DNA from: Caproiciproducens faecalis
Lineage (GTDB): Bacteria > Bacillota > Clostridia > Oscillospirales > Acutalibacteraceae
Direction: 5' to 3'
Assembly (NCBI RefSeq): GCF_019448085.1
Contig: NZ_JAGFNZ010000002.1
Location: forward strand, 62,001-126,000
Length of the DNA: 64,000 nucleotides
Shown piece by piece: positions 9,734 through 20,117 of the stretch. Position 1 is the stretch's first letter. The number at the start of each line of letters is the position of its first letter. The notes below the pieces were generated by a model that was not told the DNA's origin, searched no databases, and saw only the letters and a program-made list of their open reading frames with translations. The position numbers were made by a program, and so were the translations under genes.

Positions 9734-10327
9734 TCAGCGGAACAGCAGCTCATTGACCCGGTCGGTCAGCCGCTCACGCTCCGCTTCGAATAAGGCGTCG
9801 AAGGAACAGTTTTCTTCAACACCGCCATAAATTAATATACAACCGCCGTTTAAATTGCGTGTTTCTTCCGAAATGGTCAAACTCCCGCCTTTTTTTCCGG
9901 CCACTTCTGCCAGCCGAGTGGAAAAGTTCGCGGGTACCCGGCTGCGGTCCTCCGGAGAAAGGATCATTTCCCCCTTCTGCGGCAAGGAAGCTTTGGCGGC
10001 TACCTTCAGAATTACGTCAAAATAAGATTCCTCCGGCAATTTGGACAACTCCTCGCGGGCTTTGCCGATGAGGTCCCGGATCATTTCCTGCTTGGCCTGC
10101 AGTATCTTCTGCCGTTTTTTAAGTTCTGCCGACGACTGTGCCCGTTTCAGGATCTCTCCGGCAGCCTCTTTCGAGGCCCGGAGGATTTCTTCGGCCTGCT
10201 GACCAGACGATTTCCGGGCTTCTTCCTCTATGCCCGCCGCTTCCTTTTCAGCGGCGGAGACAGTCTGCCCGGCGGCAGATTCCGCTTCGTCCAGAATTTC
10301 CTGAACGATTTTCTCTAATCCTGTCAT
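9734..10327 (-). CDS. ntpE: V-type ATPase subunit E (peripheral stalk)
   Basis: A 197-residue protein whose N-terminal half is a charged, alanine-rich coiled coil and whose C-terminal half is the globular E domain with the LNGGCILIYGG motif. It pairs with the G-type subunit (ntpF here) to form the peripheral stalk. The ATG at 10327 has GGGAG nine bases upstream. Confidence 0.9.
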   Translation of the reverse strand: MTGLEKIVQEILDEAESAAGQTVSAAEKEAAGIEEEARKSSGQQAEEILRASKEAAGEILKRAQSSAELKKRQKILQAKQEMIRDLIGKAREELSKLPEESYFDVILKVAAKASLPQKGEMILSPEDRSRVPANFSTRLAEVAGKKGGSLTISEETRNLNGGCILIYGGVEENCSFDALFEAERERLTDRVNELLFR

Positions 10328-10342
10328 TGACAAGTTCTCCCA

Positions 10343-12836
<2,494 letters not shown>

Positions 12837-12866
12837 AAGGCAATCCCTCCTTTATCAAACAAAAAA

Positions 12867-13175
12867 TCAGATCAATTCCGACAGAACCGTCTGTACCGCC
12901 TGTTCTTCCTTGGCTTTTACCGCCTCGCGCAGTGCGGCGATCTCTTGCCCGGCCTGTTCCAGAGCCTGCTGGATCACGGCCGTTTCCTGCCGGTGAGCCT
13001 GCTCCATTTCCTCCGCCGCCCGCTCCCGGGCTCTGGACACCGCTTCTTTGTTGAAAGCCGAAGCCCGTTCCTTTGCGGAGTGAAGAATCTCTTCCGCCCG
13101 GAGAGCAGCCTGCTGCTCAAGCTCCTGAGATTTTCGCTCGGCCTGCCGGATAGTTTCCACTGCCTGATTTGCCAA
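12867..13175 (-). CDS. ntpF: V-type ATPase subunit G/H (peripheral stalk coiled coil)
   Basis: A 102-residue, almost entirely helical, Ala/Glu/Gln-rich coiled coil, as expected for the G-type (NtpF) partner of subunit E. It is the first gene of the operon, 30 bases before ntpI. The start is TTG at 13175 behind GGGGGTGG; there is no ATG nearby. The identity rests on composition and position in the ntpFIKECGABD order. Confidence 0.82.
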   Translation of the reverse strand: MANQAVETIRQAERKSQELEQQAALRAEEILHSAKERASAFNKEAVSRARERAAEEMEQAHRQETAVIQQALEQAGQEIAALREAVKAKEEQAVQTVLSELI

Positions 13176-13266
13176 TCTACCACCCCCACATTCAGCACTG
13201 TATGTTTCTTGATGTTCTCAGTTTTCTAAAGGAAAAAGAGAACATATAAAGATTTCATTAAGATTT

Positions 13267-13295
13267 ATAATATACGAGTTTTGTATATATATCAA
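13267..13295 (-). promoter_or_regulatory. Probable promoter of the V-ATPase operon
   Basis: TTGATA (13290-13295), 17 bases, TATTAT (13267-13272) on the minus strand, in an AT-rich stretch. The 13176-13485 gap otherwise holds only the hairpin at 13429-13470. Confidence 0.55.
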
Positions 13296-13428
13296 CAAAA
13301 AACTTATTTTTAACGATAAAATTCATAAAGAATAGATAGACAATCATTTCACAAGTCCTAAAACAGACTTATAAAATTCTGATTGTCTTAATAGCACGAG
13401 CCGGTAATTCCCGGTTCCGGCGCGAATG

Positions 13429-13470
13429 ACGGCAGGGCTCAGGGACATCTCCATCCCTGAGCCCTGCCGT
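13429..13470. terminator. Strong 17-bp hairpin after the hemerythrin gene
   Basis: Perfect 17-pair GC-rich stem (13429-13445 with 13454-13470), eight-base loop. It lies 16 bases past the stop of the minus-strand DUF438 gene. Neither side has a T run, so it may act as an RNA-stabilising or Rho-linked end rather than a classic terminator. Confidence 0.6.
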
Positions 13471-13485
13471 GTAAAACAAAGAGCT

Positions 13486-14688
13486 TTATTCTGAAACAAG
13501 CCGTTTTTCCCCTTCGATTGCCTGAAGGGGACGGATGTTCTGAGTTACTTCCAGCACGCCCAGATATTCGCCCTTCTCACTGCGAACGGCAAAATAGCGG
13601 ATCAGGATATACTTTTCACCCATATTGATCCAGAAATCCTCGCTGTCCTTTTGGCCGGTTTTAAAATCTTCCACCAGTTTTTCCACGATGTGCACACTTG
13701 CCGGGGGATGACAGTTGGAAACTTTTCGGCCAATCACAGCCTTTGTACGGGGAAAGATACGTTCCGCACCCTGGGAGAAATATTTTACGGTATCGTCCTT
13801 GTCCACAAAGGTGATGTCAATGGGCAGCATGTCCAGCATCCGCACAAGCTCCTCTGTCTTGAGAACACCGGTCGGGAAGGTGATTACCCCCGGCGCCGCC
13901 TGCTCCCTGCACACGGCCTGCGCCTGTTGTTGGTCGGCAGGCGTCCACTCCGGTACCCTTCCGATCAGACAGTACCCCAAATCCTCGCTTTCGTCCGCAA
14001 TCGTTTTCCACTCATCCTGCGTCAGGTTTTCCAGCAGCATTGGAAGCATGATATTTTCTTCCTTGAAGATCATTTCCACAATCCGGTGCAGCATTGCCTC
14101 AATAGGTTCTTTCAGCTGTGCGGCATCCTCCGTGCGCAGACGCGTATTGATTTCCCTCCACTGTGCGCGGATTTCGTCGTCCACGCCCCACATCACCTTG
14201 GGCGGAGCCGTAATTCCGTACTGTTCCATATAGGGGAAAAACAAATTTTCCTTTTTGACATAGTGCCGCTCAATTTCCAGCAATTTTGTAAACGCAGATT
14301 TCAGCTTCGTTTCCGCTTCCCTGTCGGGCAGAAGCGCCATCTGATGTTGGATTTCATCCATCAACTTCTCTAAAGCCCTGTTTTCCAGCTTCAGAGTGTT
14401 TGCCGGATGCCCCGGGATTTCCGACGGATCGGAAGGACGGTGAATTTCCTCAATGGAACCCTTAAAGACCGCCGCGTGAACATCACACAGACGCTGCACC
14501 TCGCTTACCGGCATTCCGTTCGCAATCAGAGCCTGTTCCGCCTGCGCGATCTCTTCGGCGGAAACGTCCCCGAAAACCTTGGCAAACGTACTTTTCACCT
14601 CGTCTACACTTTTGCCTTCATGCAGCTGTGCGATCAGATCTTTCAGAACCTGCTGACGATATTCTCTGTTGTTGATTTCCGCGCTCAT
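13486..14688 (-). CDS. DUF438 / hemerythrin / PAS protein
   Basis: A 400-residue cytoplasmic protein with three parts. The N-terminal DUF438 domain spans about residues 10-90. The hemerythrin-like HHE domain spans about 115-250, with His/Glu di-iron ligands in EIERHYVKKENLFFPYMEQYG and EMIFKEENIMLPMLLE. The C-terminal PAS domain spans about 285-395. Such proteins are thought to sense or handle O2 or NO and to repair iron-sulphur centres. The ATG overlaps the DUF1858 stop by four bases, and a flavodiiron gene lies upstream in the same direction, which supports an oxygen/NO role. Enzymatic activity is not established. Confidence 0.88.
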   Translation of the reverse strand: MSAEINNREYRQQVLKDLIAQLHEGKSVDEVKSTFAKVFGDVSAEEIAQAEQALIANGMPVSEVQRLCDVHAAVFKGSIEEIHRPSDPSEIPGHPANTLKLENRALEKLMDEIQHQMALLPDREAETKLKSAFTKLLEIERHYVKKENLFFPYMEQYGITAPPKVMWGVDDEIRAQWREINTRLRTEDAAQLKEPIEAMLHRIVEMIFKEENIMLPMLLENLTQDEWKTIADESEDLGYCLIGRVPEWTPADQQQAQAVCREQAAPGVITFPTGVLKTEELVRMLDMLPIDITFVDKDDTVKYFSQGAERIFPRTKAVIGRKVSNCHPPASVHIVEKLVEDFKTGQKDSEDFWINMGEKYILIRYFAVRSEKGEYLGVLEVTQNIRPLQAIEGEKRLVSE

Positions 14689-14924
14689 TCGAATTCCCCC
14701 TTAATGATATATCCGTGTTCCGTGAAAATTTTCCGGATCACTTCCGGATGGATTCTCTTCATTGCCGCACCTTTGGGAATCGTCAAAAATCTTCCCGCTG
14801 TCGCAAGCATGCCGGGTCGTGTAATCTCCGAAAAGCCCGCTTCGGCCAATACCTGAATGATTCCCTCATCTTCCTCACATAATTCATAAACGCTCTTTTG
14901 AAGGTCAAGAATTTTGTCTGCCAT
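14685..14924 (-). CDS. DUF1858 domain protein
   Basis: A 79-residue protein with the DUF1858 pattern: KSVYELCEEDEGIIQVLAEAGF, then PGMLATAGRFLTIPKGA. Such domains accompany DUF438 and hybrid-cluster or hemerythrin proteins. It has GGGAGG upstream and overlaps the next gene by four bases (ATGA-type coupling). Function unknown. Confidence 0.85.
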   Translation of the reverse strand: MADKILDLQKSVYELCEEDEGIIQVLAEAGFSEITRPGMLATAGRFLTIPKGAAMKRIHPEVIRKIFTEHGYIIKGEFE

Positions 14925-15016
14925 TCATCATTCCTCCCGTTTACGGTCATCCGGATTTCTGAGTGCTGTGACAAGGGCCGCAGGGTGAACCGAATCATCC
15001 TGTTCCAGCATTGAAA

Positions 15017-16204
15017 TTAAAGCGATTCAGCAAACTGCTTTCCATACTCCCGGCAAGCGGCAAGCTCCGCTTCATCCGGAACCCAAAGTGCCCTGCGGCC
15101 TTCGTTTACGACTCGGAATCCGCTGTCGCCCAGCTCTTTGGTCAGCTGTCTGACGGCCTCCCCGCTCCAGCCATAACTGCCGAACGCGGCGGCGGCCTTA
15201 TTTTTGAATTTTAGCCCTTTTATCATTTCCAGAATGCCGCCGATGGAGTAAAGATACCCGTTGTTGATTGTGGACGAACCTACCAGAAGCGCTTTGGAAC
15301 GAAAGACCTCTGTGACAATATCGTTTTTATCTTTTTTAGCGGCATTCATTAGCTTAACGGTTACCGCGGCGTCGGCCTCACGGATTCCCGCGGCAATCGC
15401 CTCGGCCATTTTGCGCGTTGAGTTCCACATGCTGTCATAGACCAGCGTAATCTGATTTTCCTGATAATCCGCGGCCCATTTCAGATATTCCTCCACGATC
15501 TGCACGGGATTGTTCTTCCAGATAACGCCGTGGCTGGGGCAAATCATGTCTACCGGCAGATTCATCCCGAGAATTTCGTGTATTTTTTTCGTTGCAAAAA
15601 TGCTGAACGGCGTAAGAATATTGGCGTAATACTTGAGCGCCTCCGCCATAAGCTCCGCCTGATCCACCGTGTCGTTGTACAAAGATTCCGTTGCAAAGTG
15701 CTGGCCGAAGGCGTCGTTGCTGAACAGAATATTTTCCCCTGTCATATAAGTAAACATGGTGTCAGGCCAATGAAGCATGGGCGCTTCCACAAACACCAGT
15801 CTGCTTGTGCCGAGGTCAAGAGAATCCCCTGTTTTGACGGTCACAAAATTCCAGTCCTGATGATAGTGCCCTTTGATGATCTTGGCTCCGTTTGCAGTAC
15901 AGTAAATCGGTGTGTTCGGAATTTCGCGCATTAATTCCGGAAGTGCTCCGCTGTGATCGATTTCGTTGTGATTCGCAATGATAAAATCAATTTTACTCAG
16001 TTCCAGTTCCTGTTTAAGCCGACTTACAAATTCCTTGTCAAAAGGCTGCCATACCGTATCTATCAGGGCGGTTTTCTGATCTCTCACCAGATAAGAATTG
16101 TAGGATGAGCCGCAATGAGTAGAATACTCATTGCCGTGAAATTTCTTCAGTTCCCAGTCGATTTTCCCTACCCAGCTTACTTTATCCGTTAGTTTCTTCC
16201 CCAT
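15017..16204 (-). CDS. fprA: Flavodiiron protein (FprA family A-type flavoprotein)
   Basis: A 395-residue enzyme that reduces O2 to water or NO to N2O. The metallo-beta-lactamase-like domain (about residues 1-250) keeps the di-iron ligands: His79, Glu81 and Asp83 in HNEIDHSG, His145 in HWPD, Asp164 in SNDAFGQH and His225 in CPSHGV. The C-terminal domain (about 253-395) is a flavodoxin with the FMN loop DSMWNSTRKMA. The start at 16204 has AGGAGG. It leads an operon with the DUF1858 and DUF438 genes. Confidence 0.95.
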   Translation of the reverse strand: MGKKLTDKVSWVGKIDWELKKFHGNEYSTHCGSSYNSYLVRDQKTALIDTVWQPFDKEFVSRLKQELELSKIDFIIANHNEIDHSGALPELMREIPNTPIYCTANGAKIIKGHYHQDWNFVTVKTGDSLDLGTSRLVFVEAPMLHWPDTMFTYMTGENILFSNDAFGQHFATESLYNDTVDQAELMAEALKYYANILTPFSIFATKKIHEILGMNLPVDMICPSHGVIWKNNPVQIVEEYLKWAADYQENQITLVYDSMWNSTRKMAEAIAAGIREADAAVTVKLMNAAKKDKNDIVTEVFRSKALLVGSSTINNGYLYSIGGILEMIKGLKFKNKAAAAFGSYGWSGEAVRQLTKELGDSGFRVVNEGRRALWVPDEAELAACREYGKQFAESL

Positions 16205-16237
16205 CGGAATGACCTCCTGTTTTTTTATTTCATACTT

Positions 16238-16266
16238 ATTTTACCGATTTTTTTGCCTTTAATCAA
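16238..16266 (-). promoter_or_regulatory. Promoter of flavodiiron operon
   Basis: TTGATT (16261-16266), 17 bases, TAAAAT (16238-16243) on the minus strand, just upstream of the fprA ribosome site. Confidence 0.65.
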
Positions 16267-16356
16267 TCATTCAGGAAAAATTTAGTTTATCCAGTACAGG
16301 TCTTAAATACGGTCTTTCGAGAGTCATGCCAGCCGTGAGATTCCAATCACAGGCGA

Positions 16357-17223
16357 TTACGCGAAAAAAGACATGAATTCCCGCATCGCTTTTGTAAGGT
16401 ATTTGTTTTTGTGATAGATCAGTTTGAACCTCCGCTGAAACCGAATCCCACGGACATGTTTTTGACAGAGCAGACCGGTCTCTACCTCATTTTTTACGGC
16501 AAGCCCGGAAATGACGGAAACACCCAGCCCCGCCGCCACGGCGTTTTTGATGGTGTCTGCGTTATTGCAGGTCCAGGAGCCTTCCCAAGTAAGACCGTTT
16601 TCAGCCATTTTATCTTCGAAGGTTTTGCGCGTTCCGCTTCCCTTTTCCCTGATAATGAAATTCTCTTTCTCCAGTTCTTTCGGCTCAACCTCTTCACAGC
16701 CGGCAAACCGGTGAGAAGGGGAACAGACCAGGACCAGCTCGTCCTCCATAAAGGCGCGACTTATCACGTCCGGTGAAACGGTTTCGCCTTCCACCAGACC
16801 AAGGTCAATGGTGTCCTTCAAAATCAGAGTCTCTATTTTCGCCGTGTTGTCTTCTATGACTTCTATTTTCACCAGCGGGTTCTGCTCACGGAACCTTGAC
16901 ACAACTCCCGGCAGGACATGACCGCCCACGGTAACGCTTGCGCCCAGCCGGATGGTTCCGTTCTGGTAAAGTGTTTTCATATCGTTTTCGGCTTCGGTAT
17001 TCATCCGTATCATATGCCGCGCATAGCCCAGCAGTTTCTGCCCCGCCTGAGTGAGGTAAAGCTTCCTGGAAAGCCGCTCAAAAAGCCGGACGCCGTAATG
17101 ATTTTCCAGTTCGGCAATGGCCTGGCTCACCGCAGACTGGGAAATAAACAGCGCTTCCGCCGCCGAAGTCATATTCATGGTATCGCAGACCGCGACAAAG
17201 ATTTTAAAATGCCTTAATGTCAT
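16357..17223 (-). CDS. LysR family transcriptional regulator
   Basis: A 288-residue regulator with an N-terminal helix-turn-helix (residues 1-60, MTSAAEALFISQSAVSQAI) and a periplasmic-binding-like effector domain (about 90-285). It is divergent from a YeiH-type exporter gene, an arrangement often seen for CysL/YeiE-like regulators, so it probably controls that gene through the AT-rich 17224-17318 spacer. The effector is unknown; a sulphur compound is a guess from the neighbour. Confidence 0.9.
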   Translation of the reverse strand: MTLRHFKIFVAVCDTMNMTSAAEALFISQSAVSQAIAELENHYGVRLFERLSRKLYLTQAGQKLLGYARHMIRMNTEAENDMKTLYQNGTIRLGASVTVGGHVLPGVVSRFREQNPLVKIEVIEDNTAKIETLILKDTIDLGLVEGETVSPDVISRAFMEDELVLVCSPSHRFAGCEEVEPKELEKENFIIREKGSGTRKTFEDKMAENGLTWEGSWTCNNADTIKNAVAAGLGVSVISGLAVKNEVETGLLCQKHVRGIRFQRRFKLIYHKNKYLTKAMREFMSFFA

Positions 17224-17318
17224 ATTCTTTCCTTCATTTATAACTAAATAATAATGATAATAATATTTTACTAATTGATAGTCAAGGCGTATGATAAAAC
17301 GGCAAAGGAGAGAATAGA

Positions 17319-18311
17319 ATGAAAATATTTATAACAAAGCTGCCGGGCATTGCGCTGACAGTCGCAATTGCCATTCCTGCGTGGCTGATTGGGAAAATGG
17401 TTCCCGTCGTTGGAAGCCCTGTACTGGGAATTTTGTTCGGAATGCTGCTGGCTTTCTGGAAAAGGCCGGAGCAACTGAACAGCGGAATCAGCTACACTTC
17501 CAAAAAACTGCTGCAGTACTCCATCATCCTGCTGGGCTTTGAGATGAATCTGTTCAACGTTTTTAAGGTTGGAAAACAGACGCTCGTATTAATGGCCTTT
17601 ACCCTGACAGCGGCATTTCTGACCGCCTATTTTGCAGGAAAGCTCTTAAAGCTGGACGGCAACACCAAAACACTGATTGGGGTCGGCTCCGCCATCTGCG
17701 GCGGGTCGGCAATTGCCGCGACCGCGCCGGTCATCCACGCGGACGACGACGAAGTCGCGCACTCCATTTCGACTATTTTCCTGTTCAACGTGATCGCAGC
17801 TTTTCTGTTTCCTTTTCTGGGACATGTTCTCGGCATGAGCAATCAGAGCTTCGGTCTTTGGGCGGGCACCGCGGTCAACGACACGTCTTCCGTGGTCGCC
17901 GCGGGCTACACGTTCAGCAACGTGGCCGGGAATCTGGCGGTCATCGTCAAGCTGACAAGAACCCTGATGATCGTACCCGTTACACTGGTGCTGGCAGTCT
18001 ACACCGGCAGAAAGAACGCGGCAAACAAAAAGGGCAGCTACCGTTTTACCAAGATATTTCCGTGGTTCGTGCTGGGATTTATCCTCGCTTCGGTCATCAA
18101 TACTTTCCTTGTCCTTCCCGCCGGTATGGGCAGCTTTTTAGCCCAGACAGGCAAATTCGTCATTGTTATGGCGATGGCGGCAATCGGTCTGAACACCAAT
18201 CTTGTAAAACTGGTAAAAAGCGGCGGCAAGCCGATTCTTCTGGGTTTTCTCTGCTGGGCGGTGCTTTCGGTCACCTCTCTGGCGGTACAGCATTTTATTC
18301 TTGCCGTATAA
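17319..18311 (+). CDS. YeiH family putative sulfate/anion exporter (UPF0324)
   Basis: A 330-residue membrane protein with about ten hydrophobic helices and the family hallmarks GVGSAICGGSAIAATAPVI and GTAVNDTSSVVAAGYTFS. YeiH proteins are annotated as putative sulfate exporters; the substrate is not firmly established. AAAGGAG precedes the ATG. It is divergent from the LysR regulator. Confidence 0.9.
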   Translation: MKIFITKLPGIALTVAIAIPAWLIGKMVPVVGSPVLGILFGMLLAFWKRPEQLNSGISYTSKKLLQYSIILLGFEMNLFNVFKVGKQTLVLMAFTLTAAFLTAYFAGKLLKLDGNTKTLIGVGSAICGGSAIAATAPVIHADDDEVAHSISTIFLFNVIAAFLFPFLGHVLGMSNQSFGLWAGTAVNDTSSVVAAGYTFSNVAGNLAVIVKLTRTLMIVPVTLVLAVYTGRKNAANKKGSYRFTKIFPWFVLGFILASVINTFLVLPAGMGSFLAQTGKFVIVMAMAAIGLNTNLVKLVKSGGKPILLGFLCWAVLSVTSLAVQHFILAV

Positions 18312-18330
18312 AGGCGCAATGCGCCTGTTT
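18312..18330 (+). terminator. Weak terminator after YeiH gene
   Basis: Short inverted repeat AGGCG-CAATG-CGCCT followed by GTTTTCC, directly at the stop codon. Confidence 0.4.
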
Positions 18331-18390
18331 TCCGCAGAACAGCGGGGATAAACCGGTGAAATACACACTTTGTGCATCTGCGGGGACAGC

Positions 18391-18419
18391 TTGACAAAAC
18401 ACGATGCCTCTATTACAAT
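18391..18419 (+). promoter_or_regulatory. Promoter of the metal-transport operon
   Basis: TTGACA (18391-18396), 17-base spacer, TACAAT (18414-18419). Confidence 0.8.
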
Positions 18420-18424
18420 AATGT

Positions 18425-18453
18425 TAAATGCAAATGATAATCATTTGCATTTA
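18425..18453. promoter_or_regulatory. Fur-family-like 29-nt palindrome on the start site
   Basis: Perfect 14-base arms (TAAATGCAAATGAT and complement) around one central A. The AAATGAT-A-ATCATTT core has the 7-1-7 form of Fur/Zur/PerR boxes. It covers the expected transcription start of the promoter at 18391-18419, so a metalloregulator of the Fur family probably represses this operon; which metal is not determined. Confidence 0.75.
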
Positions 18454-18492
18454 GCGTCTTGATCGAACCGCAAATTCATACGGAGGAATCTT

Positions 18493-18549
18493 ATGATAAC
18501 AGAAGAATGGATGGATTGGTTATCCGCAAGAGGGGCTGAAAAGCCATGA
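18493..18549 (+). CDS. 18-residue leader ORF before the GTPase-permease fusion
   Basis: ATG at 18493 follows a clear GGAGG at six bases and encodes MITEEWMDWLSARGAEKP. Its TGA stop overlaps the ATG of the next gene (ATGA). The downstream gene has only AGAGGGG at a longer distance, so the small ORF may serve to load ribosomes onto it. No family recognised; the peptide itself may have no function. Confidence 0.5.
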   Translation: MITEEWMDWLSARGAEKP

Positions 18550-20117
18550 CACAGATTGAAATTATCTGCGGTTTTCTGGAAAGCGGAAAAACCACGCTGA
18601 TTCAAAACATACTGGAACAGGAATACATGCAGCAATACCGCCGGATTGTGATTATCCAGTGTGAAGAAGGGCTGACGGAATTCCGCGCCGCTTCAATGGC
18701 AAGCAAAGATGTGGTGCTTGCACAGATTGAACATCCGGAAAAAATCCGCAAAGGGCTCTTTACCAAGATGAAAGAAGAGCTTGACCCAGATCTGATCTTG
18801 ATTGAATACAACGGGACGTGGCCGATTGAGCAGCTGCTTCGCGTACGTCTGCCTTCCGACTACAGGATTGACCGCATCTTATTCTGTGCGGAAGCGTCCA
18901 CCTTCCCGATGTATATAAAAAATACGGGAAATATGATGCTGAATCAGCTCGGCAACGCGGATGCAGTCTTTTTGAACCGATGTTCCGCAGATACCGACAC
19001 GCTGAAAGCGACGGTCAGAAGCTGCAACCGCACAGCCAAGATCTGTTTTACAGATGAATCCGTTGAGCACTGCACCGCTTCGATTTTAAAGCCGGAGGAA
19101 ATACAAAGAGCGGCCGGTACTCTCAAAAGAAACAGAATCGGCATTGCCAGGGGACTGATTACCCTTTACTTAATCTCCATCCATTTTTTTCTGAATGCTC
19201 CGCCCATTGTAAAAAGCATTAACATGAGTTTTATCGGCATTCTGATGCAAGCCGTGCCGTTTTTACTAATTGGGGCATTGGTTTCCGGACTTTTACAGGT
19301 TTTTGTTTCCGATGAAACACTGGTGCGCATGTATACCGGCCATAAATGGCTGGGATACCCGCTGGCCGCAGTATCCGGCTTGTTCTTTCCCATCTGTGAC
19401 TGCGGTATCATCCCGATCACTTCACGGCTGACCCAAAAAGGGGTGCCGCTTTCAAAAGCAATGGTTTTCATGCTGGCAGCCCCTTCTGTGAACCCCGTCA
19501 CAATTATCTCAACACTCTATGCTTTCCCGGGACAGCCCCAATACGCGCTGTACCGAGTCCTTCTGGGATCGGTAATTGCATTGCTTGCCGGTTTTATTTT
19601 GAATGTTTCACACATTCGTTCCGAAGATGTTTTTTTGACATTTTCCGCAGCCTGCTCCTGTTCTGCGGTAACGGCCAATGTGCAGGGAAGCGGCAAGGCG
19701 GCAAAATTTGAATCAGTGATTCTGATTGCCGGTCAGGAATTCTTCAGCATGGGCAAATATATTGTGATTGGCGCTTTCGTCTGCTCCGTACTGCAGCAGA
19801 CGATTCCCGTCTCCTCTTTCAGAAGCACGGGGTCCCGGATCATTCTCCCGCTGATTCTGATGCTTCTGGCCGCCTTTTTTATGTCGGTCTGCTCCACGTC
19901 CAATGCGTTTATCGGCAGAAGCTTTCTGAATATTTTCCCTATTACGGCAGTCATGGGCTTTATTGTGATGGGTCCGATGCTGGATTTGTCCAATTTACTG
20001 ATGCTGAGCAGCAATTTTAAAAAGATCTTTATCGTAAGATTGGCTTGCACTTTGCTGACGATCGCATTCCCGGTCTTTTTGCTGTTTTCCGTTTTTTCGG
20101 CAGGGGGGAAATTATGA
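18546..20117 (+). CDS. CobW-like GTPase fused to PF03773-type permease
   Basis: A 523-residue protein in two parts. Residues 1-195 are a CobW/COG0523-like P-loop GTPase with Walker A GFLESGKTTL, DLILIEYNG as the Walker B region and VFLNRCSA in the place of the guanine-recognition NKxD. The CxCC metal motif of CobW proteins is absent. From about residue 198 the protein has eight or more membrane helices of the PF03773 (UPF0718) permease family, with FPICDCGIIPITSRL, APSVNPVTIISTLYAFPG and CSCSAVTANVQ. In many Firmicutes these are separate neighbouring genes; here they form one continuous frame. The next gene, a TIGR03943 protein, is the usual partner. Zinc or another transition metal is the likely substrate, judged from the operator. 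Confidence 0.8.
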   Translation: MTQIEIICGFLESGKTTLIQNILEQEYMQQYRRIVIIQCEEGLTEFRAASMASKDVVLAQIEHPEKIRKGLFTKMKEELDPDLILIEYNGTWPIEQLLRVRLPSDYRIDRILFCAEASTFPMYIKNTGNMMLNQLGNADAVFLNRCSADTDTLKATVRSCNRTAKICFTDESVEHCTASILKPEEIQRAAGTLKRNRIGIARGLITLYLISIHFFLNAPPIVKSINMSFIGILMQAVPFLLIGALVSGLLQVFVSDETLVRMYTGHKWLGYPLAAVSGLFFPICDCGIIPITSRLTQKGVPLSKAMVFMLAAPSVNPVTIISTLYAFPGQPQYALYRVLLGSVIALLAGFILNVSHIRSEDVFLTFSAACSCSAVTANVQGSGKAAKFESVILIAGQEFFSMGKYIVIGAFVCSVLQQTIPVSSFRSTGSRIILPLILMLLAAFFMSVCSTSNAFIGRSFLNIFPITAVMGFIVMGPMLDLSNLLMLSSNFKKIFIVRLACTLLTIAFPVFLLFSVFSAGGKL

